A stretch of 56,078 bases of DNA from Afipia sp. P52-10 (GCF_000516555.1 NZ_AZSJ01000007.1:1189100-1245177); one strand, 5' to 3'. Positions 1 through 9,995 are shown, numbered from the stretch's first letter. Notes: generated by a model from the sequence alone, not told the origin. Numbers and translations are program-made.

Positions 1-218
1 CCCCCGCCGATCAAGCCGACCATCATCGGCTCGACCACAGTGAGCGTGAACAGGGTTGCGATCGCAGCGTCGATGGCGTTGCCGCCGGCCGCCAGCATCT
101 CGGCACCGGCCGCCGAGGCCAACGGGTGGTTGGAGACCACCATGCCGCGGCTGCCCGACGCGGTCTGCTTCTGACATGCGAACGGTGTGCCCGCGCGGCT
201 CCGCCAATCCTTTGCCAT
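1..218 (-). CDS. ggt: Gamma-glutamyltransferase, N-terminal part (runs off the left edge)
   Basis: This is the 5' end of a gene read leftwards off the window. From an ATG at 218 it reads [16 protein letters not shown], then [31 protein letters not shown] and [13 protein letters not shown]. The GGNAxDAAxA block and the following VEPMMxGxGGGG block are the N-terminal hallmarks of gamma-glutamyltransferases, which are Ntn-hydrolases that transfer or hydrolyse the gamma-glutamyl group of glutathione and related amides. The catalytic Thr of the small subunit lies outside the window. AGGAA sits just upstream of the ATG. No signal peptide is obvious in the first residues, so a cytoplasmic acylase-like member is possible. 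The family call is secure from the motif; the substrate is not. Confidence 0.8.
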   Translation of the reverse strand, partial: MAKDWRSRAGTPFACQKQTASGSRGMVVSNHPLASAAGAEMLAAGGNAIDAAIATLFTLTVVEPMMVGLIGG

Positions 219-314
219 CGTTCCTGCCCGTTATGATGTGACGGCTCTGCGGCCGCCGCACCATCTTCTCCATCGGGCGGAATGCGTCAACGGCGCAATC
301 GCGCCGGACGGCCG

Positions 315-989
315 TTAGGCTGACACGGACGCGGCAGCGGACAGGACCACGGCCTTGGTCGGAATCGCGACACGCCGATAGAGATCGATGATGTCCTGGT
401 TCAGCAGGCGGATGCAGCCGGAGGAGACCATCTTGCCGATGCTCCACGGCTCGGTGGTGCCGTGCAGGCGGTAGAGCGTGTCGCGTCCGTCCTTGTACAG
501 GTAGAGCGCACGCGGGCCGAGCGGATTTTCCGGTCCGCCGGGAAGGCCGGCGGCATACTTTCCATAGCGCTCGGGTTCGCGGGCGATCATGTTGGGTGTC
601 GGCGTCCAGCGCGGCCACTCCGCCTTGCGGGCGATCACCGCGTCGCCCTTGAAGTTGAAGGCTTCCGTCTTACCGACGCCAACGCCGTAGCGGATCGCCC
701 GCCCCTTCTCCAACACGAAGTAAGCAAAGCGCGCGTAGGGATCGACGACGATGGTGCCGGGCGGCTGCGGAGTCGTGAAAGCCACCTCCCGCCGCAGATA
801 TTGCGGGTCGACCTCGCTGAGGTCGATCGCGGGCACGGGGAACGGTTCGGTCGTGATCGCCGCATACATCGTGGTGTAGCTCGGATCGACCAGGTTGCTC
901 AAGGAATTGAGGATCGGTGGGCGCTGTGCCACGCATCCAGCAAGCAGGAGCGGCGGCGCGGCAATAACGATACGGCGGCTGATGGCCAT
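315..989 (-). CDS. L,D-transpeptidase (YkuD domain) lipoprotein
   Basis: A 224-residue periplasmic peptidoglycan cross-linking enzyme. The start chosen is the ATG at 989 (MAISRRIVIAAPP), which gives a normal signal peptide ending in the lipobox LLAGC with Cys19. A GTG at 1034 would add 15 polar residues before the signal sequence and is less likely. The YkuD domain fills the C-terminal two thirds and ends with HGTTEPWSIG followed by SSGCIRLLN. His176 and Cys192 are the expected catalytic pair (HG-x14-SGCIRL). Family knowledge: such enzymes make 3-3 cross-links or attach proteins to peptidoglycan. It stands alone, with a long empty region upstream. Confidence 0.88.
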   Translation of the reverse strand: MAISRRIVIAAPPLLLAGCVAQRPPILNSLSNLVDPSYTTMYAAITTEPFPVPAIDLSEVDPQYLRREVAFTTPQPPGTIVVDPYARFAYFVLEKGRAIRYGVGVGKTEAFNFKGDAVIARKAEWPRWTPTPNMIAREPERYGKYAAGLPGGPENPLGPRALYLYKDGRDTLYRLHGTTEPWSIGKMVSSGCIRLLNQDIIDLYRRVAIPTKAVVLSAAASVSA

Positions 990-1519
990 CTTCTCTGATT
1001 GGGTTCCTGTTGAGTGTTCATTGTTGCGCGACACTGATCACGCGGGCTGGTGCGTTGTCCAGCCGTTATGACCTCATCATCTCCACAACCACGCGTAATT
1101 GATCGATCTCGATCGATCGCGCGGTCCGCGGATGCGAACGCAGCGCGATGACGCCCTCGCGTGGTCTTGCCGGATCGCAACCTGTGACCATAAAGCATCG
1201 CCCGGAACTTGGACGGCTTGATGCCTTCGTCCGATAACGCCCCTTCGACCTCGCGCCACCGGCGTCGTCACGAGGGCTGCACGGCGATCGCGCAACACAT
1301 CCTCGCGGCGATCGAATCGTGATCCCCTTCAACAGGACCATGCGTCAGCCAACCCGCCCGTCGTGCAGCCTTGTGCGGGATGCCTCAGAGCGGTTGTTCA
1401 GGCCTGTGTAAGCTGCGGCGGCACACTGCTGCCGAAGCCCTCGGCTTGTGCAGGACCGGTCCACCGGCATGCAAACACCGGTTGACCTTGACGCAGAAAA
1501 CCCTGCAAAACCAACAGGC
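990..1519. other. Intergenic region without recognisable gene
   Basis: About 530 bases between the L,D-transpeptidase start and tRNA-Leu. Short open frames exist on both strands, but none has a convincing ribosome binding site or a recognisable protein. It should hold the promoters of the two flanking genes. TTGACC and TTGACG hexamers at 1482-1493, upstream of the tRNA, are possible -35 sites, but no good -10 accompanies them. Confidence 0.5.
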
Positions 1520-1606
1520 GCGAACGTGGCGGAACTGGTAGACGCAAGGGACTTAAAATCCCTCGATGGCAACGTCGTGCGGGTTCGATTCCCGCCGTTC
1601 GCACCA
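1520..1606 (+). tRNA. tRNA-Leu (anticodon UAA)
   Basis: An 87-base cloverleaf. The acceptor arms GCGAACG (1520-1526) and CGTTCGC (1596-1602) pair fully, followed by A73 and an encoded CCA (1604-1606). The anticodon stem AGGGA/TCCCT encloses the loop CTTAAAA, so the anticodon is TAA. The D arm contains the class II pattern TGGTAGACGC. There is a long variable arm as expected for Leu, and the T loop is TTCGATT inside GCGGG/CCCGC. It decodes UUA and UUG. Confidence 0.97.
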
Positions 1607-1787
1607 AGTTCGTCGCTGACGGCCACAACGATCCTACTGATCCGAACCAGCCCGGCGCCAATGCATTCGGCGAGCTTGATCGGGCTTCCGCGCGTCGCTC
1701 GTTTCAGGCCGGCCATCATTCCCTTCGGTCCGCTGCAAGACTACATATGCTTGGCCGCGGTCCGCGCGGCTGATCGCTGGAGGTCCC

Positions 1788-2204
1788 ATGTCGCGTCCCA
1801 TGTCGCCCCTGTCGTTCCTCTTGAATCTGGCCTGGATCCTGTTCGGCGGCCTGTGGATGGCGGCCGGCTGGGTGCTCGCGGCCATCATCATGGCCATCAC
1901 CATCATCGGCCTGCCGTGGTCGCGCGCGGCTTTCAACATCGCCGCGTATACGTTCCTGCCGTTCGGCCAGCGGGCGGTGTCGCGGGACACTTACACCGGC
2001 CGCGAGGACATCGGCACCGGCGCCTTCGGCATCATCGGCAACATCGTCTGGTTCGTGCTGGCAGGCTGGTGGCTCGCGCTCGGTCACCTGATCACGGCGA
2101 TCGGCCTCGCCATCACCATCATCGGCCTGCCCTTCGCCTGGGCGCACCTGAAGCTCGCCGGCCTCGCGCTGTGGCCGATCGGCAAGACCATCGTGCCGGC
2201 GTGA
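1788..2204 (+). CDS. YccF-family inner membrane protein
   Basis: A 138-residue membrane protein made of two similar halves. Each half has a hydrophobic hairpin ending in the same motif: AITIIGLPWSRAAFNIA near residue 40 and AITIIGLPFAWAHLKLA near residue 110. This duplicated TIIGLP-[WF] motif with a following FxPFGxxxV-type segment is typical of the YccF domain (DUF307), whose function is unknown. GGAGG lies six bases before the ATG at 1788. It starts about 180 bases downstream of tRNA-Leu and appears to be a single-gene unit. Confidence 0.85.
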   Translation: MSRPMSPLSFLLNLAWILFGGLWMAAGWVLAAIIMAITIIGLPWSRAAFNIAAYTFLPFGQRAVSRDTYTGREDIGTGAFGIIGNIVWFVLAGWWLALGHLITAIGLAITIIGLPFAWAHLKLAGLALWPIGKTIVPA

Positions 2205-2445
2205 CGCCTCAGACCTGAGCGGCCGAAGAGATCGCGCCCCCACGCCGGGTCGCTGGCTGCGAACACGTCCGGACCATCACGATGCACGCACGCCCTGCCG
2301 TTTTCGCGAGGGCCGCGCGTTCCACTCATGCGCCTCTCCGCGTCGGCGCATTTACCCCGCCCGGACGACATGCCACGATAAGCGCGCAACAGGATGGCCT
2401 GCGCCATCCATAAAAACGTCTGTCTACGATTGGAGAAAATGCCGG

Positions 2446-3336
2446 ATGGCCTACGAAACGATCCTCTATGAGGTGAAGGACCACGTCCTGACCATCACGC
2501 TGAACCGGCCGGACAAACTCAATTCGTTCACCGCGACGATGGGCGACGAACTGATCGACGCGTTCGACCGCGCCGACAAGGACGACGACATCCGCGCCAT
2601 CATCGTCACCGGCGCCGGCCGCGGCTTTTGCGCCGGTGCTGATCTTTCCGCCGGTGCCAAGTCGTTCGACCGTGGCGCGCGCGGCAAGACCGCCCCGACG
2701 CTGCCGAACGGCGAGCCGGATCTCAGCGACGAGATCGTCCGCGACGGCGGCGGCCGCGTCACCTTGCGCATCTTCGAGTGCCTGAAGCCGGTGATCGCCG
2801 CGGTGAACGGCCCTGCGGTCGGCATCGGCGTCACCATGCAGCTGCCGATGGATATCCGCATCGCCTCGACCGAGGCGCGTTTCGGCTTCGTGTTCTCGCG
2901 GCGCGCGATCGTGCCGGAAGCGGCCTCGAGCTGGTTCCTGCCGCGCATCGTCGGCATCTCCCAGGCGCTGCAATGGACCTTCTCGGGCCGCGTGTTCCCG
3001 GCGCAAGAGGCGCTCGACGGCGGACTGGTATCCAAGGTCGTGCCGCCGGATCAACTGCTGCCGACTGCGCAGGCGATCGCCAAGGAGATCGTCGACAACA
3101 CCGCGCCGGTGTCAGTGGCGATGATCCGTCAGATGATGTGGAAGATGCTCACCGCCGACCACCCGATGGAAGCGCACAAGGTCGACTCGCGCGGCATCTA
3201 TGTCCGCGGCACCTCGAACGACGTGAAGGAAGGTGTCACCTCGTTCCTGGAGAAGCGCCCGCCGAACTTCACCGACACGGTGAGCAAGCACATGCCGTCG
3301 TTCGTGCCGTGGTGGAAGCCGCGCAAATACGAGTGA
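2446..3336 (+). CDS. Enoyl-CoA hydratase/isomerase (crotonase) family protein
   Basis: A 296-residue crotonase-fold enzyme of CoA-thioester metabolism, probably fatty or aromatic acid degradation. LNRPDKLNSFTATMGDEL near residue 20 and GAGRGFCAGADLS near residue 60 form the usual active-site entry and first oxyanion hole. AAVNGPAVGIGVTMQLPMDI near residue 118 supplies the second oxyanion-hole region. The C-terminus ends KRPPNFTDTVSKHMP then WWKPRKYE, a tail often seen in proteobacterial crotonases. It has no cofactor-binding fusion domain. GGAG lies about ten bases before the ATG. Its true substrate cannot be told from the sequence, and the neighbours do not help. Confidence 0.88.
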   Translation: MAYETILYEVKDHVLTITLNRPDKLNSFTATMGDELIDAFDRADKDDDIRAIIVTGAGRGFCAGADLSAGAKSFDRGARGKTAPTLPNGEPDLSDEIVRDGGGRVTLRIFECLKPVIAAVNGPAVGIGVTMQLPMDIRIASTEARFGFVFSRRAIVPEAASSWFLPRIVGISQALQWTFSGRVFPAQEALDGGLVSKVVPPDQLLPTAQAIAKEIVDNTAPVSVAMIRQMMWKMLTADHPMEAHKVDSRGIYVRGTSNDVKEGVTSFLEKRPPNFTDTVSKHMPSFVPWWKPRKYE

Positions 3337-3482
3337 CCAGCGCCGTTTGTACGGCTCAAGCGTCTTTCGAACGACAGCCGGTCCCGGGTCTGCTCCGGGA
3401 TCGGCACTGGTTCGCGTGAAGCGCGTCGGCAAGACGCGAGCACTTCGGCTCTCGAGTCCATCAGAACCGGAAATGCTCAGGA

Positions 3483-5519
3483 TCAGGCGGCGCGGATATC
3501 GCGCAGGAAGGTCTCGACCCGCTCACGCATCGTCTCCGCCTGTTCCGACAGCTCGCGCGAGGCGGACAGCACGTCGCCGGCCGCCGTGCCGGTGTGATCG
3601 GTGGCCTCGGACAGCCCACGCACGTTACCTGCGATCTCGGTCGTACCCGCCGCAACCTGCTGCACGTTGCGTGTGATCTCCTGCGTTGCCGCCGACTGCT
3701 GCTCGACTGCGCCTGCGATCGTCGCCGCGATCCGGCTGATGTCGCTGATCGTCGCGGTAATCGCCTGGATTGCCTGCACGGCGTCGGTCGAGGTGTCCTG
3801 GATTTCAGCGATCTGCGCCGAAATCTCGCCGGTCGCCTTGGCCGTCTGATCGGCGAGCGTCTTCACCTCCGCCGCGACCACCGCAAAGCCGCGGCCGGCC
3901 TCGCCCGCGCGCGCCGCCTCAATGGTGGCGTTCAGCGCCAGCAGGTTGGTCTGCGCGGCGATGGCGTTGATCAGCTTGATGACATCGCCGATCCGCTCGG
4001 CCGCGCGCGACAAGGTCGCGACCGTGGCATTGGTCCGCTCCGCCTCATCCACCGCCCTCTGCGCCACCTGCGCCGACTGCATCACCTGACGGCGAATCTC
4101 GTCGATCGAGCCGGACATCTCCTCGGTCGCCGCCGCGACCGTCTGCACGTTGCCGGTCGCCTGCGTGGTCGCGGCAGCGACGCCGGACGCCTGCTGCGAG
4201 ACCGTCGTCGCTGTCGCCGACATCGAGGTCGCGGTCGCATGCAGCTCCGTGGAAGCGGTGGCCACCGACCGCAGCACGCCCGCCATCGCCTGGTCGAACG
4301 ACTGCGCAAGCTGATCGACGCGGGCGGCGCGGGCCGACGTCGCCTTCAGGCTCTCGGCCTCCTTGGCTGCGAGCTCGCGCGACCGGATCATGTTGTCCTT
4401 GAACACAGCCACAGCACGGGCCATCGCGCCGACCTCGTCGCCGCGCTCCGTGTTCTCCACCGCGGCCGTTATATTGCCGTCAGCAAGCTCGCGCATGGAG
4501 CGCGCGAGCGACTCGAGCGGCAACGTCATGCTGCGGGCCATCACCATCACGAGCGCAAGGCTTACCAGCATCGCCGTCGCTATCAACGCGGCGAGCAGCA
4601 CCAGCGCATGGGTCGCAGTCTGCTGCTTGCTGGCAGCCAGCGCCACCAGATCGGCTGCAAGCCTGTCCTCGATCGTCTTCAAGAGATCGATCCGCGCCGT
4701 CGACGCATCGAACCAAGCCTTGCCCGTCAATTCGCTGAGATCGCCGGATAGCCCGCGGTCGGCAACGAACGCGCGCATGGTCTTCACGGTCTCGATCACC
4801 GGGCCCGTGAGCGTCGCCGCATAGAAGCTGCGCTGCGCCGGCGTCGCGAGCGAGAGGAAGATGTCGAAATAAGCCTGCTGGGCCGCCTCGAGGTTCAGCG
4901 CCGCGCGATAGTCGGGCAGATGAAAGCGTCCCGCCGCAAGACCGCCCGCGATGCGCGCACGCTCCTGGCCGGCACGCTCCTTGCCCTGCACGAAGCTGAC
5001 GTAGCTCGCAATCGCGATCGAGCTGTCGCCGTCGGCGGTCGCGGCGCCGATCGCGGCTGCCACTTCGATCAGCGCGGCGATCGTCTGCGAGAAATAGGCG
5101 ATCGATGCCGGCGGCGCCAGCGTCAGCCCGTCGATGTCGCTTCGCTTCGGATCGAGCTCGGTAAGGGCAAGGCTCGCCTTCCGCACCGCCGTCTGCAGAT
5201 CGGCGGCCTGCGTCGTGCCCGCCAGACGCTGCAGCGACTGCTGCGCCGCCGCCCGCTGCGCATCGCTGGCGTTGCGCTGATCGGCCAGCTCGACACGCAT
5301 CTGTCCGCCGCGGCTCGAAAGGAACACCGACGATGCGCCCCGCTCCTTCTGCAGCTCGTGTACCAGCCGGCTGAAATTGCCGACGTCCTCGGCATAGACG
5401 CTGAGCCGCATCATCTCCGATCGAACCCGCCACTTCTGCGACAGTTCGTAGCCGGATAGCGCGATCAGCAGCGCGATGGGAAGCAGGATGGCCAGCAGCA
5501 AACGCTGGCGGATTTTCAT
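3483..5519 (-). CDS. Methyl-accepting chemotaxis protein with NIT sensor domain
   Basis: A transmembrane chemoreceptor of about 678 residues. The start at 5519 ([12 protein letters not shown]) puts the first membrane helix at residues 7-27; a GTG at 5579 would add 20 polar residues. The periplasmic part contains [18 protein letters not shown], the hallmark of the NIT (nitrate/nitrite-sensing type) helical domain. A second helix at roughly 305-330 leads into HAMP ([15 protein letters not shown]...GDEVGAM) and a long coiled coil. The signalling tip [16 protein letters not shown] plus [18 protein letters not shown] binds CheA and CheW. No C-terminal CheR-docking pentapeptide is visible, and no che genes are near. 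The ligand is inferred only from the domain type. Confidence 0.92.
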   Translation of the reverse strand: MKIRQRLLLAILLPIALLIALSGYELSQKWRVRSEMMRLSVYAEDVGNFSRLVHELQKERGASSVFLSSRGGQMRVELADQRNASDAQRAAAQQSLQRLAGTTQAADLQTAVRKASLALTELDPKRSDIDGLTLAPPASIAYFSQTIAALIEVAAAIGAATADGDSSIAIASYVSFVQGKERAGQERARIAGGLAAGRFHLPDYRAALNLEAAQQAYFDIFLSLATPAQRSFYAATLTGPVIETVKTMRAFVADRGLSGDLSELTGKAWFDASTARIDLLKTIEDRLAADLVALAASKQQTATHALVLLAALIATAMLVSLALVMVMARSMTLPLESLARSMRELADGNITAAVENTERGDEVGAMARAVAVFKDNMIRSRELAAKEAESLKATSARAARVDQLAQSFDQAMAGVLRSVATASTELHATATSMSATATTVSQQASGVAAATTQATGNVQTVAAATEEMSGSIDEIRRQVMQSAQVAQRAVDEAERTNATVATLSRAAERIGDVIKLINAIAAQTNLLALNATIEAARAGEAGRGFAVVAAEVKTLADQTAKATGEISAQIAEIQDTSTDAVQAIQAITATISDISRIAATIAGAVEQQSAATQEITRNVQQVAAGTTEIAGNVRGLSEATDHTGTAAGDVLSASRELSEQAETMRERVETFLRDIRAA

Positions 5520-5682
5520 ATCGGTCAACAAGACAGTCCCCCCGACTTCGTTGTCGGTCAAAATCGACGGGACCTTCACATTCGCGCGCTAATATTCCGT
5601 GAACCCATTTGCGCGGCACGCTGCCGATAATTTCGGCAGCATGCGTGCACGCGCCGGCCCAGCCAACGCGTGCGTATAACCT

Positions 5683-6654
5683 TTACATCACCAGCGCGAC
5701 ACGACCGATCGCTTTGCGGTCGATCAACAGGCGCATCGCCTCTGCCCACTTCTCGAGCGGCAGGCGGTGCGAGATGTTCGGCGATATCTTGCCTTCTTCG
5801 GCCAACCGCAGCAGGTCGCGCTGGCGTGGCCCGGCAAGGCTCGGATCGCGTCGCATCGCCTCGCCTGCACGAATGCCGAGCACGCTGGCGTTCTTGATCA
5901 GCACGAGGTTGGTCTTGGCCACGCCGACGCCGCCGAGGAAACCGACGATGCAAAGCCGCGCCCCCCAATTGATGCAGCGCAGACTCTCCTCGAACGCCTG
6001 GCCACCGACCGGGTCGAACACCACGTCGGCGCCGCGGCCGTCGGTGAACGCCTTGACCTGCTCGCGGAACGGCTGGCCCGACAGCAGCGTGTGGTCGGCA
6101 CCGCGGGCGCGGGCGATCGCCAGCTTCTCCTCGGAAGAGGCGATCGCGATCACCTTCGCTCCATAAGCCTTGCCGAGCTCGACCGCCGCCAGGCCGACGC
6201 CGCCGGCCGCGCCATGCACCAGCAGCGTCTCGCCGGGCTGGATCCGCGCGCGGTCGATGATCGAGTAGTAAGCCGTGCCATGGCCTGCGAAGAAGGTCGC
6301 CCCCTGCGCATAATCGAAGGTCGAGGGCATCGGCGTCAGGTTCTCCGGCGTCACCATGATTTCTTCGGTGTAGGAGCCCTGCTTCGGCTTCACCATCACC
6401 CGGTCGCCCACCTTGAATCCCTGCACGTCGCTCGCGACCTCGGTGACGTCGCCCGCGGCCTCCATGCCCGGAATAAACGGCAGCGGCGGCTTGTGCTGAT
6501 ATTTGCCCGCGACCATCAGCACGTCCGGATAGTTCAGCCCGGCGGCGCGAACCGCGATCCGCACATGGCCCGGCTCGAGCGGCTTACTCTCGAACGTTTC
6601 CAGATGCAGCGATTCCGGCTCACCCAACTCACGACAGACGACAGCCCTGGGCAT
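5683..6654 (-). CDS. Zinc-independent quinone oxidoreductase-like MDR protein
   Basis: A 323-residue medium-chain dehydrogenase/reductase. The N-terminal GroES-like part has AGLNYPDVLMVAGKYQ and PFIPGMEAAGDV, the pattern of NADPH:quinone reductases. The zinc-ligand Cys/His residues of alcohol dehydrogenases are absent. The Rossmann part begins LVHGAAGGVGLAAVELGKA, followed by GADVVFDPVGG. It is expected to reduce quinones or acyl-CoA-type enones with NADPH in the cytoplasm. AAGGA lies eight bases before the ATG at 6654. The next gene upstream, on the same strand, ends 34 bases away, so the two are probably co-transcribed. Confidence 0.87.
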   Translation of the reverse strand: MPRAVVCRELGEPESLHLETFESKPLEPGHVRIAVRAAGLNYPDVLMVAGKYQHKPPLPFIPGMEAAGDVTEVASDVQGFKVGDRVMVKPKQGSYTEEIMVTPENLTPMPSTFDYAQGATFFAGHGTAYYSIIDRARIQPGETLLVHGAAGGVGLAAVELGKAYGAKVIAIASSEEKLAIARARGADHTLLSGQPFREQVKAFTDGRGADVVFDPVGGQAFEESLRCINWGARLCIVGFLGGVGVAKTNLVLIKNASVLGIRAGEAMRRDPSLAGPRQRDLLRLAEEGKISPNISHRLPLEKWAEAMRLLIDRKAIGRVALVM

Positions 6655-6688
6655 TCTTGGTCCTTCTTCTTTCAGGTTTGGAATTCAA

Positions 6689-7303
6689 CTACGCGCGCAG
6701 GCCGAGCTTGCGCTCGATCGCCTCGCGCAACAGCGGCAGCCGATCGTTGCCGAAATACATGTCGGTCTTGTCGACGAACATGGTCGGCGAGCCGTAGCCG
6801 CCGCGCGCAATCACTTCATCCGTGTTGGCTTTGAGCTGATCCTTGATCGCCTGATCGGCAACGCCGGCCAGAAACTTCTGCGGATCGACGCCGACACGCT
6901 GGCAGATCTTCGCCAGCACCTCGTCCTTGGAAATGTCCTCGTCGTCGCCCCAGTAGGCCTCGAAGCACGCGGTGGCGAACGGCAGCAGCTTGCCTTCCTT
7001 CTCCAGCAGGATGCAGCCGCGCATCGCCTTCACCGAATTCACCGGGAACACCGTCGGCGGCATCTTGATCTTTAATCCTGCCGAGCGCGCCCAGTCCTGC
7101 ATGTCCTTCTTGCCGTACCGCTGCTTGGCGGGCACCGGCGCGTTGCGGCTGTTGTAGACGCTCGGATTGACCGCATTGAAGATGCCGCCGACCAGCACCG
7201 GCCGCCAGGTGATCGGCACATTATACTGCTTGGCGATCGGCTGGATGTTGTGGAACGCCAGGTAGGTCCAGGGGCTCGAGCAGTCGAAGAAGACTTCGAT
7301 CAT
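6689..7303 (-). CDS. 2-hydroxychromene-2-carboxylate isomerase family (DsbA/GST-kappa fold)
   Basis: A 204-residue thioredoxin-fold protein. It begins IEVFFDCSSPWTYLAF, where the SSPW/CSSPY segment replaces the redox CxxC of DsbA and binds glutathione in HCCA isomerases. The middle has the helical insertion (VFPVNSVKAMRG), and the C-terminus has GGYGSPTMFVDKTDMYFGND, the typical cis-Pro and substrate-pocket block GxFGxPTffV. The family isomerises ring-cleaved aromatic products or acts as a GST kappa. GAGGAA precedes the ATG at 7303. It is probably transcribed ahead of the quinone reductase gene. The exact substrate is unknown. Confidence 0.88.
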   Translation of the reverse strand: MIEVFFDCSSPWTYLAFHNIQPIAKQYNVPITWRPVLVGGIFNAVNPSVYNSRNAPVPAKQRYGKKDMQDWARSAGLKIKMPPTVFPVNSVKAMRGCILLEKEGKLLPFATACFEAYWGDDEDISKDEVLAKICQRVGVDPQKFLAGVADQAIKDQLKANTDEVIARGGYGSPTMFVDKTDMYFGNDRLPLLREAIERKLGLRA

Positions 7304-7351
7304 TGGTGTTTCCTCGTCATTCGCCGCTTGATTGCGGCCTTATCAGTCGTT

Positions 7352-7440
7352 CGTCATTCCGGGACGCGCCCGGAATCCAGACTCCCGGTGGTGGTTATGG
7401 ATTCCGGGCTCGCTCGCTTTGCTCGCGCCCCGGAATGACG
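7352..7440. repeat. Dispersed palindromic repeat, copy B1
   Basis: An 89-base intergenic palindrome whose ends CGTCATTCCGGG and CCCGGAATGACG are inverted copies. Its inner part, GAATCCATAACCACC when read on the minus strand, is shared with the element at 19637-19709. It lies between two minus-strand genes. Such elements are common between genes in this bacterial family; the function is unknown. Confidence 0.8.
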
Positions 7441-7484
7441 TCCGTTGTCTTGACCACATATCATTGCTCGAAGCCGTGTTCCCG

Positions 7485-8180
7485 TCACGCTCCCGGCTTC
7501 TTGATGCCGAACATGATGCGGCGCGCCTCGTCGTCCATCGGCACCTTCTCGGTCTCCTTGCCGACCGCGAGCCCCTTCTGCACCTCGGGCCGTGCGCGCA
7601 CCTCCGCATACCAGCGCTTGATATTCGGATAGTCGTCGAGAGTTATTCCCTGCGCCTTGTGGGTCATGGTCCAGGGAAAGCACGCCATGTCGGCGATGGT
7701 GTAGTCATCGCCAGCAACGAAGCGGCCGGTGCGGCCGAGCTGGCCGTCGAGCACGCCATAGAGCCGCGCCGCCTCGCGCGCGTAGCGATCGATGGCATAC
7801 GGGATCTTCTCCGGCGCGTAGAGCTTGAAGTGACCGTTCTGGCCGAGCATCGGCCCGAGCCCGCCCATCTGCCACATCAGCCATTGCGTCACCTTGTAGC
7901 GCTCACGCAACGCCTGCGGCATGAACTTGCCAGTCTTCTCGGCGAGATACAGCAGGATGGCGCCGGTCTCGAAGATCGCCACCGGCTCGCCGCCATCGGC
8001 CGGATCGCGATCGACGATCGCCGGAATCCGGTTGTTGGGACTGATGGCCAGGAATTCGGGTTTGAACTGCTCGCCACGCCGGAGCGACACCGGGATAACG
8101 GTGTACGGCAGGCGGCACTCCTCCAGCATGATGGAGATTTTCCAGCCGTTCGGGGTCGGCGCGTAGTGCAGATCGATCAT
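7485..8180 (-). CDS. Glutathione S-transferase, YfcG/Nu-like
   Basis: A 231-residue GST. The start at 8180 (MIDLHYAPTPNGWKISIMLE) matches the N-terminus of YfcG-type enzymes; the upstream in-frame Met at 8222 would add 14 unmotivated residues. The thioredoxin-like half contains SPNNRIPAIVDRD and the glutathione-binding IFETGAILLYLAEKTG. The all-helical half includes VAGDDYTIADMACFPWT, the GST N-capping-box region. YfcG relatives show disulfide-bond reductase activity rather than classic GST activity. The B1 repeat separates it from the next downstream gene. Confidence 0.9.
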   Translation of the reverse strand: MIDLHYAPTPNGWKISIMLEECRLPYTVIPVSLRRGEQFKPEFLAISPNNRIPAIVDRDPADGGEPVAIFETGAILLYLAEKTGKFMPQALRERYKVTQWLMWQMGGLGPMLGQNGHFKLYAPEKIPYAIDRYAREAARLYGVLDGQLGRTGRFVAGDDYTIADMACFPWTMTHKAQGITLDDYPNIKRWYAEVRARPEVQKGLAVGKETEKVPMDDEARRIMFGIKKPGA

Positions 8181-8499
8181 GGAAGGCCTGACAACGGAAG
8201 GTAATGCGCGACGGCCGACCATAACGGCTGCCGCTGCCCGGTGCTACCGCACAAACTCCTGCGGCCCCGCGCATTTACGCAACCCTCGTGGCTGTGCTGT
8301 CATGGAGATTGTCGCCGTCATTCCAGAACGATGTCGTCTTGACTCTCCCCGTCTTGACGGGGAGAGGTCGGATTGCACACGGCCAAGTTTACGCTGGCTG
8401 CATAGACCTCGCTGTGTGCACTCCGGGTGAAGGGCAAAGACACCGCGTCAATTGTGAGTTGCCGATTGCCACATCCGTGGATGTGGGAGATCCGAAAAG
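8181..8499. other. Intergenic region with one palindrome
   Basis: About 320 bases between the gpt stop and the GST start. A perfect 11-bp inverted repeat with a two-base spacer (8343-8366) is the only clear structure. No convincing gene was seen. Confidence 0.5.
8343..8366. repeat. CTCTCCCCG-type palindrome
   Basis: CTCTCCCCGTC (8343-8353) and GACGGGGAGAG (8356-8366) are perfect inverted copies separated by TT. The same core recurs at 14927-14950, and a degenerate form occurs near 40130. It is likely a short dispersed element and may act as a transcript-end hairpin. Confidence 0.7.
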
Positions 8500-9012
8500 C
8501 TACGCCCCACCCTCGCGGATCGGCGGCTGGAACGCCAATCCTGTGTCCCAGGGAAAGAAGATCCAGGTGTCCTGCGACACCTCCGTAATAAAGGTGTCCA
8601 CCAGCGGCTTGCCCTGCGGCTTGGCGTAGACGGTGGCGAAGTGCGCGTCGGGCAGCAAGTCGCGGACGATGCGCGCGGTCTTGCCGGTGTCCACCAGATC
8701 ATCGACGATCAGCAGGCCCTTGCCGGTGCCGCCGCCGAGCGCCAGTGTCTCCGGCGACACGGATTTCAGCACCCGAAGGTCGCCCTGGGTCTGATGCTCG
8801 TAGCTGACGACGCAGACCGTATCGATGATCCGCACGTTGAGCTCGCGCGCGACGATCGTCGCCGGCACCAGGCCGCCGCGGGTGATGCCGACGACCGCGG
8901 CGAACGGGCCGAGTCCGCTCAGCCGCCAGGTCAGCGCCCGGCAGTCGCGGTGGAACTGGTCCCACGAGACGGGGAAGATCTTGTCGGGCGACGGGATCGC
9001 ACTCTCGCTCAC
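8500..9012 (-). CDS. gpt: Xanthine (guanine) phosphoribosyltransferase
   Basis: A 170-residue purine salvage enzyme that joins xanthine or guanine to PRPP. The PRPP-binding loop [14 protein letters not shown] is at residues 101-113, and [19 protein letters not shown] near residue 40 is the first conserved block of the Gpt family. The WIFFPWD and GLAFQPP segments near the C-terminus also fit Gpt. The start is GTG at 9012, and its GTGA overlaps the stop codon of the cinA-like gene, so the two are translationally coupled. Confidence 0.93.
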   Translation of the reverse strand: MSESAIPSPDKIFPVSWDQFHRDCRALTWRLSGLGPFAAVVGITRGGLVPATIVARELNVRIIDTVCVVSYEHQTQGDLRVLKSVSPETLALGGGTGKGLLIVDDLVDTGKTARIVRDLLPDAHFATVYAKPQGKPLVDTFITEVSQDTWIFFPWDTGLAFQPPIREGGA

Positions 9013-9743
9013 CGCGCGACCTTCAGCGTCGCCAGCATCGCCTGCACCGCGTCCATCGCCGCGCGCAGCTTCTCCGGGTCGCGCGAACGCACCACCAGGT
9101 TGGTGTTCGGCTTCTTCTCCTCGTCGAGGAACGGATAGCTGCCGATCACCGTATCCGGATGCGCCTCTTGAATCTCCCGCAGCGGCGTGCCGATGTCGCC
9201 CTCGCGCGCATTGGCCTTGACACTTTCCGACAGCATGCGCGGGCCCGAGCGCAGCTTCGGCGCGACGATGTCCATCATCGCCTGCATGATCGAGGGCACG
9301 CCCGCCATGGTGATGACGTTGCCGATCCAGAAGCCCGGCGCCATGATGGTGGCGCTTTCCACCAGCGCCGCGCCGTCCGGTACCCGTGCCATCCGCAACC
9401 GCGCCTCGTTCAGGTCAGCGCCGAAGCGCTTCTTGAAGCGCTCCACCACATCCGGGTGATAGTTGATGCCAACGCCGAACGCCTTCGCCACGCTGTCGGC
9501 GGTGATGTCGTCGTGGGTCGGACCGATGCCGCCGGTGGTGAACACGTAATCGAAGCGCTTGCGCAGCGCATTCAGCGCATCGACGATCTCCTGCTCCTCG
9601 TCGGGGACGACGCGGACTTCCTTCAGGTCGATGCCGATATTGGTCAGATACTCGGCGATGAAGCCGATGTTCTTGTCTTTGGTCCGGCCGGACAGGATCT
9701 CGTCGCCGATCACCAGAATGCCCGCCGTGACGATCTCGCTCAT
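9009..9743 (-). CDS. CinA-like molybdopterin-binding-domain protein
   Basis: A 244-residue single-domain protein of the MoCF_biosynth/CinA N-terminal family. The first block is [19 protein letters not shown], and [21 protein letters not shown] is the phosphate-binding core. It lacks the C-terminal amidohydrolase domain of full-length CinA, so it resembles the short COG1058 proteins. The start at 9743 is preceded by AGGAGCAGG; an upstream Met (9767) has no such site. It overlaps gpt by four bases. Family members hydrolyse ADP-ribose or related nucleotides; the role here is uncertain. Confidence 0.85.
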   Translation of the reverse strand: MSEIVTAGILVIGDEILSGRTKDKNIGFIAEYLTNIGIDLKEVRVVPDEEQEIVDALNALRKRFDYVFTTGGIGPTHDDITADSVAKAFGVGINYHPDVVERFKKRFGADLNEARLRMARVPDGAALVESATIMAPGFWIGNVITMAGVPSIMQAMMDIVAPKLRSGPRMLSESVKANAREGDIGTPLREIQEAHPDTVIGSYPFLDEEKKPNTNLVVRSRDPEKLRAAMDAVQAMLATLKVAR

Positions 9744-9995
9744 CGAACCTGCTCCTTGAACGTCCATTCAACCTTTGCGCCGCAGCAAGCGCAATGCCCG
9801 GCTTGCGGCGATATGCCTGTGCAAACGGCAGCCCGCCGCCCATTCATGCGGCATTGCCGTCGGCATCATAGACCAATAGCCTTCAAACCATGCATATCGC
9901 GCTGGCCCATCCCTTGCTACCATTGCCTTGCGGCCATCCACGCTCAAGATGACTTGAGGGGCGCGATGACTGAAGGGGGACGTGTCTGACGGCTT

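Noticed and set aside
3457-3480. TCAGAACCGGAAATGCTC-like stretch also seen near 13287-13320
   Set aside because: Similar short motif with AAATGCTC, but the match is too short and interrupted to claim a repeat family from two sites.
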